From NCBI RefSeq assembly GCF_900609065.1, contig NZ_UXAU01000030.1, positions 1 through 49,181 on the forward strand: a DNA stretch of 49,181 bases. The letters are read 5' to 3'. The notes below the pieces were generated by a model. That model was not told the origin of the DNA and searched no databases. It saw nothing but the letters and a program-made list of their open reading frames with translations. Source of the stretch: Arthrobacter ulcerisalmonis (GTDB lineage: Bacteria; Actinomycetota; Actinomycetes; Actinomycetales; Micrococcaceae). Every line of letters begins with the position of its first letter. Within the stretch, counting starts at the first letter, position 1. Both the position numbers and the translations under genes were made by a program. Below, piece by piece: positions 26,040 to 34,976 of the stretch.

Positions 26040-27138
26040 TTCGTGGGACGAGTCGGACGTCCGGATCCGGCCCAGTAAAAAGGGCTCCCGACCCCGCACC
26101 AAGGACAGGCCCAGCCACGATGACGCCGTCACCGGGCGCATTATCACCGTGGACCGCGGCCGGTACACCGCGGTAGTGGCTGAGGATACCGATACCGAGC
26201 GCGTGGTGATTGCTGCCCGCGCCCGCGAGCTGCGGCGCAACCCGGTCGTAGCTGGCGACTTCGTGTCCCTGGTGGGGGACGTTTCCGGTGAGCCGGACAC
26301 GTTGGCGCGGCTGGTTAAAATCCAGGACCGGCGGACGTTGCTTCGCCGCTCGGCAGACGATACTGATCCGATCGAGCGGGCCGTGGTGGCGAACGCCGAC
26401 CAACTGGTCATTGTGGTGGCAGCTGCCAACCCGGAACCGCGCACCGGCTTCATCGACCGGGCCCTCGCCGCGGCCTACGACGCCGGCATCGAGCCGATTC
26501 TTTTGATCACCAAGGCTGATGTCAAGGATCCTGCGGAGCTACTCGCCAACTACGCGCACCTAGATTTCCCCGTCATCATCTCCAAGACCGCCGACAACAA
26601 GGCCTCCGGCATCGACGCCCGCTCCGACGACGGCCTCTCTGCGCGGCTGGACCTTGAGGCCGTCGCCACTCTTCGCGCGTTCCTCAACGGCAACGTCACC
26701 GTCATGCTGGGCCATTCCGGCGTGGGCAAATCAACAATGGTCAACGCCCTGACAGGCGCCGAGCGGGCCACCGGTGGCGTCAACGCGGTGACGGGCCGTG
26801 GCAGGCACACCTCGTCGTCGGCGCTTGCCCTCCGGCTTGCCGATGCCCCAGCTGGCAGCTGGATCATCGATACGCCGGGGATCCGCTCCTTTGGGCTGGC
26901 CCTGGTTGATCCGGACAGAATCCTGAGGTCCTTCCCGGACCTCTCCCCCGGGACTGACGAGTGTGAGCGCGGCTGCAAGCACACAGCGGCCGCCGTGAAG
27001 TGCGGACTGGACGCATGGGTGGCCAGCGGCGATGCCGGACCCACCGGCGCAGCCCGGCTGGCATCATTGCGTCGGCTGCTTGGTGCTGATCCGCGGCTCG
27101 AGGCACAGGAGACCAAGGAACTCGGCAGCATCAACTGA
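26023..27138 (+). CDS. rsgA: Ribosome small subunit-dependent GTPase A
   Basis: 371 residues from TTG 26023, preceded by GGAAGG at 8 bp; this start gives ARSTDSWDESDVRIRPSKK and overlaps the aroA end by 17 bp. Circularly permuted GTPase: G4 TKAD (in LLITKADVK) precedes G1 GHSGVGKST and G3 DTPGIRSFG. OB-fold at the N-terminus (GRIITVDRGRYTAV). C-terminal zinc knuckle from CERGCKHTAAAVKC. It acts in late 30S maturation, cytoplasmic. The rare TTG start and overlap suggest dependence on aroA translation. Confidence 0.95.
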   Translation: MARSTDSWDESDVRIRPSKKGSRPRTKDRPSHDDAVTGRIITVDRGRYTAVVAEDTDTERVVIAARARELRRNPVVAGDFVSLVGDVSGEPDTLARLVKIQDRRTLLRRSADDTDPIERAVVANADQLVIVVAAANPEPRTGFIDRALAAAYDAGIEPILLITKADVKDPAELLANYAHLDFPVIISKTADNKASGIDARSDDGLSARLDLEAVATLRAFLNGNVTVMLGHSGVGKSTMVNALTGAERATGGVNAVTGRGRHTSSSALALRLADAPAGSWIIDTPGIRSFGLALVDPDRILRSFPDLSPGTDECERGCKHTAAAVKCGLDAWVASGDAGPTGAARLASLRRLLGADPRLEAQETKELGSIN

Positions 27139-27186
27139 CGCGACCGATCTCCCAGCAGAACCGGCGCCAGACGGTAGTTTGGAACC

Positions 27187-27999
27187 ATGATCCAAGCTGC
27201 TTCAACCTACAACGATGACCTGCGCCTGGCGCACGTGCTGGCCGACTCCGTCGATGACCAGACCATGAGCCGCTTCAAGGCCATTGACTTGCACGTGGAG
27301 ACCAAGCCGGACCTGACGCCCGTCACGGATGCAGACAAGGCCGCGGAGGAATCGATCCGGGGCCAGCTGTCCCGTTCACGTCCCCGCGACGCCGTGCTCG
27401 GGGAGGAATTTGGCAGCAGTGGACATGGCTCCCGCCGCTGGATCATCGACCCCATTGATGGCACCAAGAACTTCGTCCGCGGTGTGCCAGTGTGGGCCAC
27501 CCTGATCGCGTTGGTTGATGAGGGCGAACCGGTGGTGGGCCTGGTCAGTGCTCCTGCACTTGGCAAGCGCTGGTGGGCCGCGAAGGACATGGGCGCCTAC
27601 ATGGGCCGCTCACTCGCCTCGGCCACCCGTCTGCGGGTCTCGAATGTTTCCACACTGTCTGATGCCTCGCTGTCCTACTCGAGCCTGAGTGGCTGGAAGG
27701 AACGCGGCAACCTCGATGAGTTCCTCGGCCTCACCGAGGACGTCTGGCGGACCCGTGCCTACGGCGACTTCTGGTCCTACTGCATGGTGGCCGAGGGTTC
27801 CGTTGACATTGCCTGCGAACCTGAGCTCAACCTCTACGACATGGCTGCGCTGGTCCCCATCGTGACGGAAGCCGGCGGCCGCTTCACCTCGCTGGAGGGT
27901 GCTGATGGCCCCTTCGGCGGGAATGCACTCGCCACCAACTCGATCCTGCACTCGGAAGTACTGCAGCGCCTCAATCCGGGGCTTGACGACCTTCTCTAA
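27187..27999 (+). CDS. hisN: Histidinol-phosphatase (inositol monophosphatase-type HisN)
   Basis: 270 residues of the IMPase superfamily. Metal site: GEEFG with the first acidic ligand, then [15 protein letters not shown] (D-P-x-D-G-T), and the C-terminal [15 protein letters not shown] (W/Y-D-x-A-A). The pattern matches actinobacterial HisN, which dephosphorylates L-histidinol phosphate in histidine synthesis. It follows rsgA by 48 bp. A closely related inositol phosphatase role cannot be excluded from sequence alone. Confidence 0.92.
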   Translation: MIQAASTYNDDLRLAHVLADSVDDQTMSRFKAIDLHVETKPDLTPVTDADKAAEESIRGQLSRSRPRDAVLGEEFGSSGHGSRRWIIDPIDGTKNFVRGVPVWATLIALVDEGEPVVGLVSAPALGKRWWAAKDMGAYMGRSLASATRLRVSNVSTLSDASLSYSSLSGWKERGNLDEFLGLTEDVWRTRAYGDFWSYCMVAEGSVDIACEPELNLYDMAALVPIVTEAGGRFTSLEGADGPFGGNALATNSILHSEVLQRLNPGLDDLL

Positions 28000-28033
28000 C
28001 TCGCTCAGCCAGCGGCGCCGCCACCTGTCCTAA

Positions 28034-28080
28034 GCTTGTTCGCGAAACCTGACCCTCAAGGTTCTGAGCCGCGAACAAGC
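28034..28080. terminator. Inverted repeat after hisN, possible terminator
   Basis: GCTTGTTCGCG (28034-28044) and CGCGAACAAGC (28070-28080) form a perfect 11-bp stem; the loop itself contains AACCT and AGGTT, which can pair. There is no T run, so it may instead be a factor-dependent terminator or a processing site. Confidence 0.4.
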
Positions 28081-28164
28081 CTGGGACTGCCGGGGCCACA
28101 CCGTCATATTCCGCTTAACATTCCTTCTGGCCTTCGAACCAGCCCGCGGAATGTCCTAGTCTTT

Positions 28165-28290
28165 TCATCAGGTCACGAGTGCCAGCGCTAAACCCCGGTT
28201 TGCTGGCCGGCAACCCTCCATTCGCGGTGGGGTGCCCCGGGTGACGACCAGGCCGGTCCGGATTGGATGCGGCAAGCGCGGATTCCCTGG
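28165..28290 (+). ncRNA. SAM-IV-type riboswitch
   Basis: Recognised from the conserved actinobacterial pattern. GGTCACGAG (from 28171) with P1 closing strand GTGAC (28241-28245). P2 is GCCAGC with GCTGGC around the AACCCCGGTT loop. P3 is built from CCGGCAACCCTCC and GGTGGGGTGCCCCGG. A further 3' element follows after P1 (GGCCGGTCCGGATTGGATGCGGC), which distinguishes SAM-IV from SAM-I. It lies about 30-150 nt before the aminotransferase ATG. High S-adenosylmethionine should reduce expression. The 3' limit is approximate. Confidence 0.87.
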
Positions 28291-28317
28291 TGGGAGTCCT
28301 ACTGACGTGAGGTCTCC

Positions 28318-29742
28318 ATGACATCTATTGCTGTGCTTCCCGCTGCCCCTTCGCACACCAGCAACCAGGCAAGCGTCCTGCTGGACCAAAGCATTGCCAC
28401 CCGCCCCTTGGCGGCTGTGACCGGCGCCGAGATCCAGGCCCCGCTAATCACCGGAGGCCAGGTAAGGTACGCCAACCTGGACTATGGTGCTTCGGCCCCG
28501 GCGCTGTCGGTGGTCTCCGCCTACCTGAACGAGATCCTGCCCTACTACGCCAGCGTGCATCGCGGCGCGGGATTCGCCTCCCAGATCAGCACGTCTGTTT
28601 ACGAAAACGCCAGGACGATCGTCCGCGAATTTGTCGGTGGACGGCCCGACGATTCGGTTATTTTTACGCGCAACACTACTGATTCGCTCAACTTGCTGGC
28701 AGGCTGCCTGCCCACCGTGAACGGGGTGCCCAGCGGCGACGTGCTCTATTTGGACATTGAACACCACGCCAACCTGCTCCCGTGGCAGGCCGTCCCGCAC
28801 CGCAGCGTGGTGGCGGCGGACACCATCGCCGGCACCCTCGAGGCAGTAAGGGCTGAGCTGGAGGAAGGTGGCGTCACCCTGCTGGCCGTCACCGGCGCCT
28901 CCAACGTCACGGGTGAGATCCTCCCCATTGGTGCCCTTGCCGCCCTGGCACACCAGCACGGGGCACGGATCGTGGTGGACGCCGCCCAGTTGGCCGCGCA
29001 CCGTCGCGTGGACATCAGCGCCGAAGATATCGACTACGTTGCGTTCTCGGGACACAAACTCTACGCACCCTTCGGCGCCGGCGTCCTGGTGGGGCGCTCC
29101 GACTGGCTGGATGCCGGCACACCGCACCTCGCGGGTGGCGGAGCTGTGAAAGAGGCAAGGCTCGACGGCGTCAGCTGGGCCACCGGCCCGGCACGGCACG
29201 AGGGCGGCTCACCCAACGTCCTGGGCGCCGCAACGCTGGCGCGCGCCACTCAGGTGGTGGCTGCTCTGGACCTCGAACAGTGGCACGCACACGAGCAGGC
29301 TATCCGGTCATTCCTCGTGGCGGGGCTTGAGGGCATTGACGGCGTGAGCGTCCACCGGATTTTCAAGGACACCGTGGCCGAGTCCGACACCATTGGCGTG
29401 GTGAATTTCTCCGTGGCTGGCTACGACCCCGGGCTCGTGGCGGCGTTCCTGGCCGCCCAACATGGCGTGGGCCTACGGGACGGCCGATTCTGCGCCCACC
29501 CGCTGTTGAAGCGTCTTGGCCTGCCGTCGGGCTCGCTGCGGGCAAGCTTCGGCGTTGGCTCCCGGCTCGAGGACGCAGAGCGGCTCCTGGCGGGGCTCCG
29601 TGCGTTGCGAAACACGGGCCTGGGCTGGGACTACGTGGTGGACGCTGGCCGCTGGGTGCCAGCGAACGACACCCGTACCTACCCGCACTGGGCACCCAAC
29701 ACGCCGGGAACCGCAGGCGCTGCTCCCTGCGTCACCGACTGA
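28318..29742 (+). CDS. Class V aminotransferase-fold PLP enzyme (cysteine desulfurase-like), SAM-riboswitch controlled
   Basis: 474 residues of fold-type I PLP enzyme. The Schiff-base lysine is Lys247 in FSGHKLYAPFGAGVLVG. Other landmarks are FTRNTTDSLNLLAG (phosphate loop), EHHANLLPWQ, and the cofactor aspartate in VVDAAQLAAH. The C-terminal region (GVGLRDGRFCAHPLLKRLG) has a cysteine in the place where desulfurases carry their active Cys loop, in a form like SufS/CsdA. Regulation by a SAM riboswitch points to a role in sulfur-amino-acid metabolism, for instance cysteine/homocysteine sulfur mobilisation. Substrate unknown. ATG 28318 has GTGAGG 5 bp upstream. Confidence 0.88.
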   Translation: MTSIAVLPAAPSHTSNQASVLLDQSIATRPLAAVTGAEIQAPLITGGQVRYANLDYGASAPALSVVSAYLNEILPYYASVHRGAGFASQISTSVYENARTIVREFVGGRPDDSVIFTRNTTDSLNLLAGCLPTVNGVPSGDVLYLDIEHHANLLPWQAVPHRSVVAADTIAGTLEAVRAELEEGGVTLLAVTGASNVTGEILPIGALAALAHQHGARIVVDAAQLAAHRRVDISAEDIDYVAFSGHKLYAPFGAGVLVGRSDWLDAGTPHLAGGGAVKEARLDGVSWATGPARHEGGSPNVLGAATLARATQVVAALDLEQWHAHEQAIRSFLVAGLEGIDGVSVHRIFKDTVAESDTIGVVNFSVAGYDPGLVAAFLAAQHGVGLRDGRFCAHPLLKRLGLPSGSLRASFGVGSRLEDAERLLAGLRALRNTGLGWDYVVDAGRWVPANDTRTYPHWAPNTPGTAGAAPCVTD

Positions 29743-29814
29743 GCCGCAGGTATTCGGCCGGGGATACGGTAAATTCAGGTGGTATTTGCTGGGCCTGAAT
29801 GAAGGAGATTCCAC

Positions 29815-30612
29815 GTGGCACGGGGTGGCCCGAAGCTGGGGCAGGGACGGCGCGAAGAACTGGGGCAAAGTTTCCAGGACGGCGGCGAACGCTATGAGCA
29901 GGTCAGGCCCGGGTATCCGCCGACTGCAGCAGAGTGGTTGATCCCGCACGCAGCCAAGGACGCGCTCGACGTCGGCGCCGGCACCGGGAAATTCACAGCC
30001 TTGCTTCTTGAACGCGGGCTCGTGGTCACCGCCGTGGACCCGTCGGCCGACATGCTGGAGCAGTTGGCGGTTCAGCACCCTGGTGCCGCGGCGGCGTTGG
30101 GGACGGCTGAGGCGACCGGCCTCGCTGCGGCCGCGTTCGACGTCGTCAGCGTCGCCCAGGCGTGGCACTGGTGCGATCCGGCGTCCGCCAGCACGGAACT
30201 GGCCCGGGTCCTCAGGCCAGGCGGGACGCTGGGGTTGGTGTGGAATCAGCTTGATACGTCGATTCCGTGGGTGCACCGGCTGTCCCGCATCATGCACGCG
30301 GGTGACGTCTATAAGCCCGACCACCGACCGGACGTAGGGCCGGAATTCGGCGCCCTGGAGGGCACCGTCTTCCGGTGGAGTGATGCTGTAAGCACTGCGG
30401 GCCTGATGGAGCTGACCAAGTCGCGCAGCTATTACCTGCGTGCCAACGCGGCGACCCGGGCCAAGGTGCTGGGAAACTTGGACTGGTACCTTCATGATCA
30501 CCTGGGGCACTCGGAGTCGGACGTCCTGGAACTGCCCTACCTGACGCTGGCGTGGCGGGCCACCAAGGCCTCACCAGCGGCAGGCCAGCAACCGGTAGGC
30601 TTGAACCTGTGA
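29815..30612 (+). CDS. Class I SAM-dependent methyltransferase
   Basis: 265 residues from GTG 29815 with GAAGGAG at ideal spacing. Rossmann SAM-binding motif I is ALDVGAGTGKFTALLLERG, the acidic ribose contact is VVTAVDPSADML, and post-motif II is FDVVSVAQAWHW with RVLRPGGTLGLVWNQ (methyltransferase type 11/25). Substrate not recognisable. It overlaps the next gene by 4 bp (GTGA), so it heads an operon with a DtxR-type regulator and two crcB genes. Confidence 0.9.
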   Translation: MARGGPKLGQGRREELGQSFQDGGERYEQVRPGYPPTAAEWLIPHAAKDALDVGAGTGKFTALLLERGLVVTAVDPSADMLEQLAVQHPGAAAALGTAEATGLAAAAFDVVSVAQAWHWCDPASASTELARVLRPGGTLGLVWNQLDTSIPWVHRLSRIMHAGDVYKPDHRPDVGPEFGALEGTVFRWSDAVSTAGLMELTKSRSYYLRANAATRAKVLGNLDWYLHDHLGHSESDVLELPYLTLAWRATKASPAAGQQPVGLNL

Positions 30613-31322
30613 AGACCAGCCCGCCATCGTCCTCGATCGAGGACTACGTCAAGGTCATCTATTCGTTCACCGAATGGCAGGACAAGCCCATCACGTCCTC
30701 GCAATTGGCCCAGCGGCTGGGTGTTGCGAACTCTTCAGTCTCCGAGATGGTCCGCAAGCTGAAGGACCAGGGCCTGGTGGACCATAAGCCGTACAGTGCC
30801 ATCACCTTGACTGCGGCGGGCAGGCGGTTGGCATTGTCGATGGTGCGGCGGCATCGGCTCATCGAAACCTACCTGGTGCAACAACTCGGCTACAGCTGGG
30901 ATGAAGTCCATGATGAAGCTGAGCTGCTCGAACACGCCGTCTCTGAGACTTTCGTTGAGCGCATAGCTGCCGTGCTGGGTGAGCCGGAACGGGACCCCCA
31001 CGGCGATCCAATTCCCACGGCCACGGGTGAGGTTTTCATGCCTGACGCGCACCTCATGGGCGAGCTGGATCAAGGTCATACGGGCCGGATCATCAGGATC
31101 AGCGACGATAATCCTGAGCTGCTGCGCTACCTAGCTGCCGAGGAAATTGATCTGGATGCCGATGTGGAAGTGGTGGGGCGCAAACCCTTTGGCGGCGCCT
31201 TGATGGTCCGGGTGCGGACAGCTGGCCAGATGCGTGACCATGACCTGGCGGACGAGGTCACGTCAGCGCTGTGGGTGCAGAGCGATTCCCCACACGTGGG
31301 CTGCCTGCTCACGAAAGACTGA
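30609..31322 (+). CDS. DtxR/MntR family metal-dependent transcriptional regulator
   Basis: 237 residues from GTG 30609. An N-terminal winged helix (IEDYVKVIYSFTEWQDKPITSSQLAQRLGVANSSVSEMVRKLKDQGLVDHKPY) is followed by the metal-binding dimer domain (VRRHRLIETYLVQQLGYSWDEVHDEAELLEHAVSE, with conserved His/Glu ligands). A C-terminal SH3-like FeoA domain (GHTGRIIRISDDNPELLRYL) follows. The metal (Fe or Mn) cannot be settled; the H-D-E-A-E pattern is shared by both. Its target genes are not evident, as its operon partners are a methyltransferase and fluoride channels. Confidence 0.92.
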   Translation: MKTSPPSSSIEDYVKVIYSFTEWQDKPITSSQLAQRLGVANSSVSEMVRKLKDQGLVDHKPYSAITLTAAGRRLALSMVRRHRLIETYLVQQLGYSWDEVHDEAELLEHAVSETFVERIAAVLGEPERDPHGDPIPTATGEVFMPDAHLMGELDQGHTGRIIRISDDNPELLRYLAAEEIDLDADVEVVGRKPFGGALMVRVRTAGQMRDHDLADEVTSALWVQSDSPHVGCLLTKD

Positions 31323-31324
31323 CC

Positions 31325-31732
31325 ATGAGCGCAATGCCACCGACTTCTGCGTGGTGGGCAGTCGCTGTTGGTGGCCTGGTTGGCAGTGAATTGCGGTATG
31401 GGCTGAGCCTCGTGTTCCCAGACGCACCCGGCGGCATCCCCTGGGCAACGCTCTGCATCAACGTGCTGGGTAGCTTCGTATTGGCCGCCCTGACCACCTA
31501 CTGGCTTCGACGCCCCCAGGTTTCGTTCTGGCTCCGGGCTGGGCTGGGCCCTGGACTACTGGGGTCCTTCACGACTTTTTCGGCTGTCGTCTTTGCCACC
31601 GACCAGTTGGCCAAAGCAGGACTGCACGGAGTGTGGCTGGCCTACCTTGGGCTGTCTCTCCTGCTTGGGCTCGGGGCTGCCGCCCTAGGGTGGCGCATTG
31701 GTGGCCGGATACCGCTGAGAGGTGAGCCGTGA
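31325..31732 (+). CDS. crcB: Fluoride efflux channel subunit CrcB/Fluc (first copy)
   Basis: 135 residues, four transmembrane helices. Fluc signatures: GGLVGSELRYGLS, the pore motif with G-T-x-x-x-N replaced here by WATLCINVLGSFVLA, and the sodium/TM3 break GLLGSFTTFSAVVFATDQL. Two small CrcB proteins in tandem normally form a dual-topology heterodimer that exports fluoride. ATG 31325 lies 2 bp after the regulator stop. No crcB-type fluoride riboswitch is visible upstream. Confidence 0.94.
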   Translation: MSAMPPTSAWWAVAVGGLVGSELRYGLSLVFPDAPGGIPWATLCINVLGSFVLAALTTYWLRRPQVSFWLRAGLGPGLLGSFTTFSAVVFATDQLAKAGLHGVWLAYLGLSLLLGLGAAALGWRIGGRIPLRGEP

Positions 31733-32130
31733 CCGCCGCGCTGCTCGTAGGACTCTTTGGAGTGGCCGGGGCGCTGCTCCGCTTCGGTATTGATGCGTGG
31801 TTCACTGCCCTGGCCGGCAAGCGCGCGGCGGGTGGCGCGCGGACACGCGGCGCGCAGCACTGGCCGTGGGCGACCTTGGTGGTGAACGTCGTGGGCTCAG
31901 TGATCATTGGCGCCGCGGCGGGCATCACCTTACGGCTGGGACTCTCCTCGGACTGGCAGCTCGGGTTGGCCACGGGATTGGCTGGCGGGCTAACCACCTT
32001 CAGTTCCTGGACCACCGCCACCATCAAGCTGCTGACCGAGCGCCGCTACGCTGCCACTACCGCCAACATCGGCGCGAACCTGGTGCTCGGCCTTGCCGCT
32101 GCTGCAGTAGGAATGGCCATAGTTCGGTAG
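31729..32130 (+). CDS. crcB: Fluoride efflux channel subunit CrcB/Fluc (second copy)
   Basis: 133 residues, GTG start overlapping the first crcB by 4 bp. Four hydrophobic helices with AGALLRFGIDAWF, the pore segment WPWATLVVNVVGSVIIGAA and the TM3 motif GLAGGLTTFSSWTTATIKLL. It should pair with the first copy in opposite orientation to form the dimeric fluoride channel in the cytoplasmic membrane. Confidence 0.94.
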   Translation: MTAALLVGLFGVAGALLRFGIDAWFTALAGKRAAGGARTRGAQHWPWATLVVNVVGSVIIGAAAGITLRLGLSSDWQLGLATGLAGGLTTFSSWTTATIKLLTERRYAATTANIGANLVLGLAAAAVGMAIVR

Positions 32131-32232
32131 CTGGGCGGACTGGCCTGAACTGAGGCTGATTGTTAGGGCCGCTGGTGCGTCCCTGAATCCCGCCGGGAAC
32201 CGATTTGGAACACTCACGTAAAGTTGATCCTG

Positions 32233-32601
32233 ATGATCAGCAGACGTGACGCGGCAATTGCCCTCGATGTACCCCTGGAAATGGCCCAACGCCATGGCCT
32301 GCCCAAATGGATGAGTGAGGCCGAGCTCGGCTCGATCTTAGACGCCCCTCCCCCGTGGTTGGTGCAGTCCCGCGCCAACCGGACCGGCAAGCGGCCGGTG
32401 TGGGTCCACTTGGTGTGCGCCGTCTGTGGCTACGAGGAAGCTGCGCGGCCCAAGAAGTGGTGGCCTGACTTCACCTTTGTTGCCTGCGAGCACCACACCA
32501 AGGATGAAGTCCCCGAGCGTCCCACTGGCGCAGTCCGGTCCAAATTTGAGGGCGTTGAAACCCGGTTCGTGGGTGTGGTGGACGTGGCTACGGAGGCCTA
32601 A
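32233..32601 (+). CDS. Conserved actinobacterial protein of unknown function
   Basis: 122 residues from ATG 32233 (a TTG at 32224 is in frame). The N-terminal part (ISRRDAAIALDVPLEMAQRHGLPKWMSEAELGSIL) looks like an HTH or substrate-recognition helix set. The middle contains LVCAVCGYEEAARPKKWWPDFTFVACEHH, a possible C-x2-C plus C-x-H-H metal site. No membrane segment. I do not recognise a family with a known role. Confidence 0.75.
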   Translation: MISRRDAAIALDVPLEMAQRHGLPKWMSEAELGSILDAPPPWLVQSRANRTGKRPVWVHLVCAVCGYEEAARPKKWWPDFTFVACEHHTKDEVPERPTGAVRSKFEGVETRFVGVVDVATEA

Positions 32602-32610
32602 GACGGCTGG

Positions 32611-33111
32611 CTATGCGCTGGGGTCGGTGGTTGTCCGCTTGAAAATCCACTTCTTATAGAGGAAGTAGTTCCAGACGGTGGTGATGATGGTCGCGGTCGC
32701 CTTGCCAACAATGTAAGACCAACCAACAGCGTGGAAACCAGTCACCAGTACTTCCGTGACAAGGATATTGAACACAACTAGTGCCAGGTACTTGGCGGCA
32801 CTCGTGGCTCCGTGGCTGTCGGAACGGAATGTGAAAAGCCTCTGGAGCAGAAAATTGAAAACGAGGCTGGTGACGAAGGCGATCGGCGTGGCAATAGCCA
32901 AATCCACACCGACGACCTCGTGCAGGATGACCAAAAGCCCGAGGTCAAGGGCAAACGAGAGGCCACCCACAAGAAGGAATCGGATCACGGAATGCTCATA
33001 GAGCCGGACGGCCAAGGACCGAAACAAGCCCCTCTTTGTGCCTGTTGCCTCGGACGGTAGCGGCGGCGCAGTGGATGCCGCAGCAGCCGCAGATGCTTTA
33101 TTGGGGCGCAT
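32611..33111 (-). CDS. GtrA family membrane protein
   Basis: 166 residues with four transmembrane helices. GtrA hallmarks: FLLVGGLSFALDLGLLVIL, FVTSLVFNFLLQRLFTFR, YLALVVFNILVTEVLV, ATIITTVWNYFLYKKWIF. GtrA proteins are thought to help move polyprenyl-linked sugars across the membrane. A long Ala/Pro/Ser-rich cytoplasmic N-terminus precedes the first helix. Divergent from a DUF2142 protein, so a cell-surface glycan role is plausible. Confidence 0.93.
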   Translation of the reverse strand: MRPNKASAAAAASTAPPLPSEATGTKRGLFRSLAVRLYEHSVIRFLLVGGLSFALDLGLLVILHEVVGVDLAIATPIAFVTSLVFNFLLQRLFTFRSDSHGATSAAKYLALVVFNILVTEVLVTGFHAVGWSYIVGKATATIITTVWNYFLYKKWIFKRTTTDPSA

Positions 33112-33186
33112 TCGCGCTTGGTACCTTCCATTGGACGCGGAGATTCCGGACAGTAGATAGCCGGGCTCCTAGTAAGATAAATTATC

Positions 33187-34797
33187 ATGAGCATCGCCCC
33201 CTCGAAGATTCCCGCGCAGCGGCCCGGTTCCCGTTCCAACAATCGCAAGACGCCAAAACCGCTCAGAATACTTTTTGCGTCGTGGTTGATCTTCGGACTT
33301 CTCGGCAGTATCTGGGCCCTCGCATCTCCGATTATGTCCATTCCTGACGAACCAGCGCACGCGATCAAGGCAGCAGCCGTCGCCAGAGGCCAGATCTCCG
33401 GCACAGACTCCGGCGTACAGGGCGAACGGCTCACAGTCACCGTGCCCGGGTATATCGAGGCGCTCAATGGTCAAACCTGTTACGCGTCCAGGACCGACCT
33501 CACAGCGGCTTGTGCCCCTCCCCTGGACGCCAATGACCGCGGTGCAACATCGGCCCAGACCAGCGCCGGAAACTATAACCCGCTGTATTATGGCTTGGTT
33601 GGGCTTGCCAGCCGCGGTATCAGCGGCGACGCAGCTGTTTACGGCATGCGCCTGCTCAGTGTATGGATGTCGGCATTTTTCTTGGCCGCTATGATCTCCA
33701 GCGCTTCATCCCTGCGCCGCCATGTGTTGCCCGTTGCTGCCGCAGCTGTTGCCGTCACGCCGAATGTGCTGTTCCTCTCGGCAGGCATCAATCCTAATGC
33801 ACTCGAGATCGCCACCGCAGGCAGCCTATTCATTGGATTGTGCGCTGTTATGGAAAAGAGCCGGGACCTGTCGACTGCACGGCTCCAAATCTGGCTGGTT
33901 GGACTCTCCGGCGCACTGCTGGCCTGCACCCGCCCCATATCGCTGCTCTGGTTGGCCATCGCGGTGGTCTCCGCAGTCCTGGCTTACGGCCTACCCGCCC
34001 TTTGGCGTGTTCTTTCATTCAAAGGAACGTTCCTGCCTTTGGGCCTCGTCGTTGCGTCCAGTGCTTTTGCCCTGTGGTGGCTTGTCTCCGCGAAGAGCCT
34101 CGACAGCCTCCTGGGCGGCGCGCCGATCCCAGCAGACGTGTCGGCAGTCAGCATGCTCGACCATACATTTATATACGTTCAGCACTATGTCGGAGTGTTG
34201 GGTTGGCTGGACACGCTACCGCCCCCCGCCGTTCTCTTCACGTGGGTATTTGGATTTGCCGTCGTCCTATTCACAGGGATGACGTCGCGGCCGGTTCGGG
34301 GCCGCTGGTCTGTTGCCCTTCCGACCCTTGTAGTCCTGATCGCCCCGATTGCCCTACAAGCTTCCGTAAGCGAACAGCTCGGCCAGATCTGGCAAGGTCG
34401 CTATATTCAGGCCATTCTCGTAGTGCTGCTCCTGGCGTGCGGCGTCGCTGCTCGGTTCCGGCCTATCATGCGGACTCCTCGCACGGAGTCAATCATTCGC
34501 TGGAGCATCGTGCTCGGGTCATTGGGCCACGTTTACCTGTTCCTCGAGGGCTTGAGGCGGTACACCATCGGAACGGCAAATGGCCGCGTTAACTGGAGCG
34601 AGATGTTCGAACCAGCCTGGCAGCCGCCTCTCACGTGGCAGGGGCTTACACTGCTCTATGTTGCACTCCTGGTAGTGGCCGGAGTCTGCCTCTATCGACT
34701 GCTATGCAAACCCCAGCGCCAGCAAGTGCGGCATGCTAGGCCTGCAGGACAGCTGCTCAGTGATCGGGTAGCGGAGCCGGTCGCGCCCACCTCATAG
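33187..34797 (+). CDS. DUF2142 domain membrane protein (glycosyltransferase-like)
   Basis: 536 residues, polytopic, about 10-12 transmembrane helices. It has the DUF2142 motif SPIMSIPDEPAHAIKAAAVARGQISG after the first helix, an extracytoplasmic loop with cysteine pairs (QTCYASRTDLTAACAPP), and the GNYNPLYYGLVGLASR segment. The family resembles GT-C glycosyltransferases of the cell envelope. There is no ribosome binding site before ATG 33187; TAAGAT (33173-33178) lies 8 bp upstream, so the mRNA could be leaderless. Base composition here is less GC-rich than the neighbourhood, as in surface-glycan islets. Confidence 0.88.
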   Translation: MSIAPSKIPAQRPGSRSNNRKTPKPLRILFASWLIFGLLGSIWALASPIMSIPDEPAHAIKAAAVARGQISGTDSGVQGERLTVTVPGYIEALNGQTCYASRTDLTAACAPPLDANDRGATSAQTSAGNYNPLYYGLVGLASRGISGDAAVYGMRLLSVWMSAFFLAAMISSASSLRRHVLPVAAAAVAVTPNVLFLSAGINPNALEIATAGSLFIGLCAVMEKSRDLSTARLQIWLVGLSGALLACTRPISLLWLAIAVVSAVLAYGLPALWRVLSFKGTFLPLGLVVASSAFALWWLVSAKSLDSLLGGAPIPADVSAVSMLDHTFIYVQHYVGVLGWLDTLPPPAVLFTWVFGFAVVLFTGMTSRPVRGRWSVALPTLVVLIAPIALQASVSEQLGQIWQGRYIQAILVVLLLACGVAARFRPIMRTPRTESIIRWSIVLGSLGHVYLFLEGLRRYTIGTANGRVNWSEMFEPAWQPPLTWQGLTLLYVALLVVAGVCLYRLLCKPQRQQVRHARPAGQLLSDRVAEPVAPTS

Positions 34798-34895
34798 CCT
34801 CGCAGGGCTCTGGCGCAGACATGCCGGGGCGGGGCAATTCTCGACAAGGGACGAACGGCACCTTGCTGGCTGGAGGACGCCTCCGAAAAGGGCAA

Positions 34896-34929
34896 AAAAA
34901 CACCCCGGTCCGAAGACCGGGGTGTTTTT
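34896..34929. terminator. Bidirectional terminator between DUF2142 gene and ssrA
   Basis: AAAAACACCCCGGTC, loop CGAA, GACCGGGGTGTTTTT: a 15-bp stem with A and T runs at both ends. It serves the plus-strand gene before it and the minus-strand tmRNA after it. Confidence 0.92.
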
Positions 34930-34976
34930 GTATGAACTCGACTCATCCGTGAAGGATGTCTCGACTCATCACAAAG

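Noticed and set aside
31271..31325. Fluoride riboswitch before crcB
   Set aside because: The first crcB starts 2 bp after the regulator gene; no leader space and no crcB-motif pairing seen.
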